Origin: Bryobacteraceae bacterium
GTDB taxonomy: Bacteria > Acidobacteriota > Terriglobia > Bryobacterales > Bryobacteraceae
Direction: 5' to 3'
Length of the DNA: 7,071 nt
NCBI GenBank assembly: GCA_029975915.1
Contig: JARKOC010000463.1
Location: 1 to 7,071 of the forward strand
This document shows, piece by piece, positions 6,430-7,071 of the stretch. The stretch's first letter is position 1. The number at the start of each line of letters is the position of its first letter. The notes beneath the pieces were generated by a model. It had not been told where the DNA came from, ran no database searches, and saw only the letters and a program-made list of their open reading frames with translations. The position numbers and the translations under genes are program-made.

Positions 6430-6899
6430 GTCGCTCCAATCGTCTCGTTCTGGGTAGTGCGCCCAGCTGATCTCTTCCGGCCCCAGACCTCCCGAAAGAG
6501 CGACGGCTCACGATGGCCGCTGCGCGTACCCCGAGTACGAACGTAGGCACCGATATTCCGACTCAGCGCGCGGTCGATGACTCGTCGAACCCAGCGAGCG
6601 GGCCGGTGGACGGCGTCACTGGCCATGACGATGGGGGTGGCGGAAGATCCTCACCGTTCGCCCGGGCCGGTGGCCTGCTGGTCTGCGCGCCAGCGACCCT
6701 CCCCGTGTGTCTTGGCGGGTCCCGCGATCAAGACAGCTTCTCGACCGACGCAATCATGGGGCCGTCGATCACCGTGGGAGGCACCAACTGGATCTCCTTC
6801 GCGGGAGCGCTCTCTCGGCTCGTCGGTCCCGGAGTGGAGACGCCAGGACGAGCAGCTCAGGCCTCCAGACCGCTAACCCATGCCGTTCGGGTGGCGAGA
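6430..6899. other. Gene-poor stretch, probably decayed coding DNA
   Basis: I can defend no gene here. On the minus strand a reading from 6626 (MASDAVHRPARW...) ends in a TGA at 6428-6426 that overlaps the GTG of the SLATT remnant (GTGA), an arrangement typical of coupled genes. A neighbouring frame holds GPEEISWAHYPERDDWSDV at about 6490-6430, which looks protein-like. Further up, EIQLVPPTVIDGPMIASVE and AGPAKTHGEGRWRADQQ also look protein-like but lie in different frames separated by stops. An ATG at 6903 overlaps the excisionase stop (ATGA) and opens a 44-codon frame with no recognised content. Plus-strand frames here are Pro/Arg/Ser-rich and look like shadows. Confidence 0.4.
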
Positions 6900-7071
6900 T
6901 CATGCGACGCCTTGCTCAGTTTCTGACCGGAATTGCTGTTCGATCCATGCGGCCACGTCGGCTTCGCGATACATGACGCGACGGCCGAGTTTCCCAGACT
7001 TGGGGCCTTTCCCGCAGTGCCGGAACCACCGGAGGGTAGCTTCGGGTAGGCGGGTGATCTCGGCTACTTCA
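6900..7071 (-). CDS. Excisionase/AlpA-like helix-turn-helix protein, C-terminal part
   Basis: Open from the right edge to a TGA at 6902-6900; the last 56 residues are visible. The order VAEITRLPEATLRWFRH, GPKSGKLGRRVMYREADV, AAWIEQQF is the small winged-helix fold of MerR/excisionase-type (HTH_17) proteins: a recognition helix, a GPKS.K.GRR.MY hairpin and the D(V/L)..W(I/L) closing helix. Such proteins are usually 60-80 residues, so only the first 5-20 residues are missing. In actinobacterial integrative elements they sit beside an integrase and direct excision or act as a regulator. The integrase is not in the visible DNA downstream, so it would be to the right or lost. Family is well supported; a role in excision rather than regulation is inference. 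Confidence 0.8.
   Translation of the reverse strand, partial: EVAEITRLPEATLRWFRHCGKGPKSGKLGRRVMYREADVAAWIEQQFRSETEQGVA

Noticed and set aside
6513..6926. A 137-codon plus-strand open frame in the gene-poor stretch
   Set aside because: It is Gly/Ser/Pro/Arg-rich with no motif, no clear ribosome binding site, and runs into the antisense of the excisionase-like gene.
1..7071. CRISPR array, tRNA or rRNA genes
   Set aside because: I saw no regularly spaced repeats, no tRNA-like cloverleaf ends with CCA or T-arm sequence, and no rRNA sequence on either strand.

Overview
The window is high-GC DNA with Shine-Dalgarno-led, mostly minus-strand genes. A decayed IS3-family element of the type common in high-GC Gram-positives adds to this, and a high-GC actinobacterium is the best guess. 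I cannot name a genus. An AlpA/excisionase-like helix-turn-helix gene at the right edge, three damaged genes and an old insertion sequence suggest accessory (island) DNA rather than core chromosome.

Layout, reading the main transcription direction from right to left on the minus strand: (1) 7071-6900, the C-terminal part of an excisionase-like HTH protein. (2) 6899-6430, about 470 bases with no gene I can defend, probably decayed coding DNA. (3) 6429-5880, a broken gene that reads, across frames, as a SLATT two-transmembrane effector. (4) 5741-4974, an intact 255-residue protein of unknown function with a good ribosome binding site. (5) 4973-4084, a small gene, or the end of one, split by an IS3-family remnant at 4173-4910. 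The remnant lies on the opposite strand, with recognisable terminal inverted repeats and a 3-bp target duplication. (6) 4070-2292, a DUF262/DUF1524 (GmrSD-like) protein. (7) 2233 to beyond base 1, a large protein with an N-terminal PD-(D/E)XK nuclease domain followed by more than 500 residues of helical, TPR-like sequence. It is open for 744 codons and runs off the window.

Items 4 to 7 look like one operon: same strand, short gaps, and a stop codon (TAA) that forms part of the next ribosome binding site. The two well-recognised products, a DUF262/HNH protein and a Mrr-like nuclease with a helical sensor-like tail, both belong to families tied to defence against foreign DNA. With the broken SLATT gene next door this is most simply read as a defence island. 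The pairing of a DUF262-DUF1524 protein with a nuclease-helical repeat protein and a 255-residue unknown is the best candidate here for an undescribed system. That it works as a system is inference.
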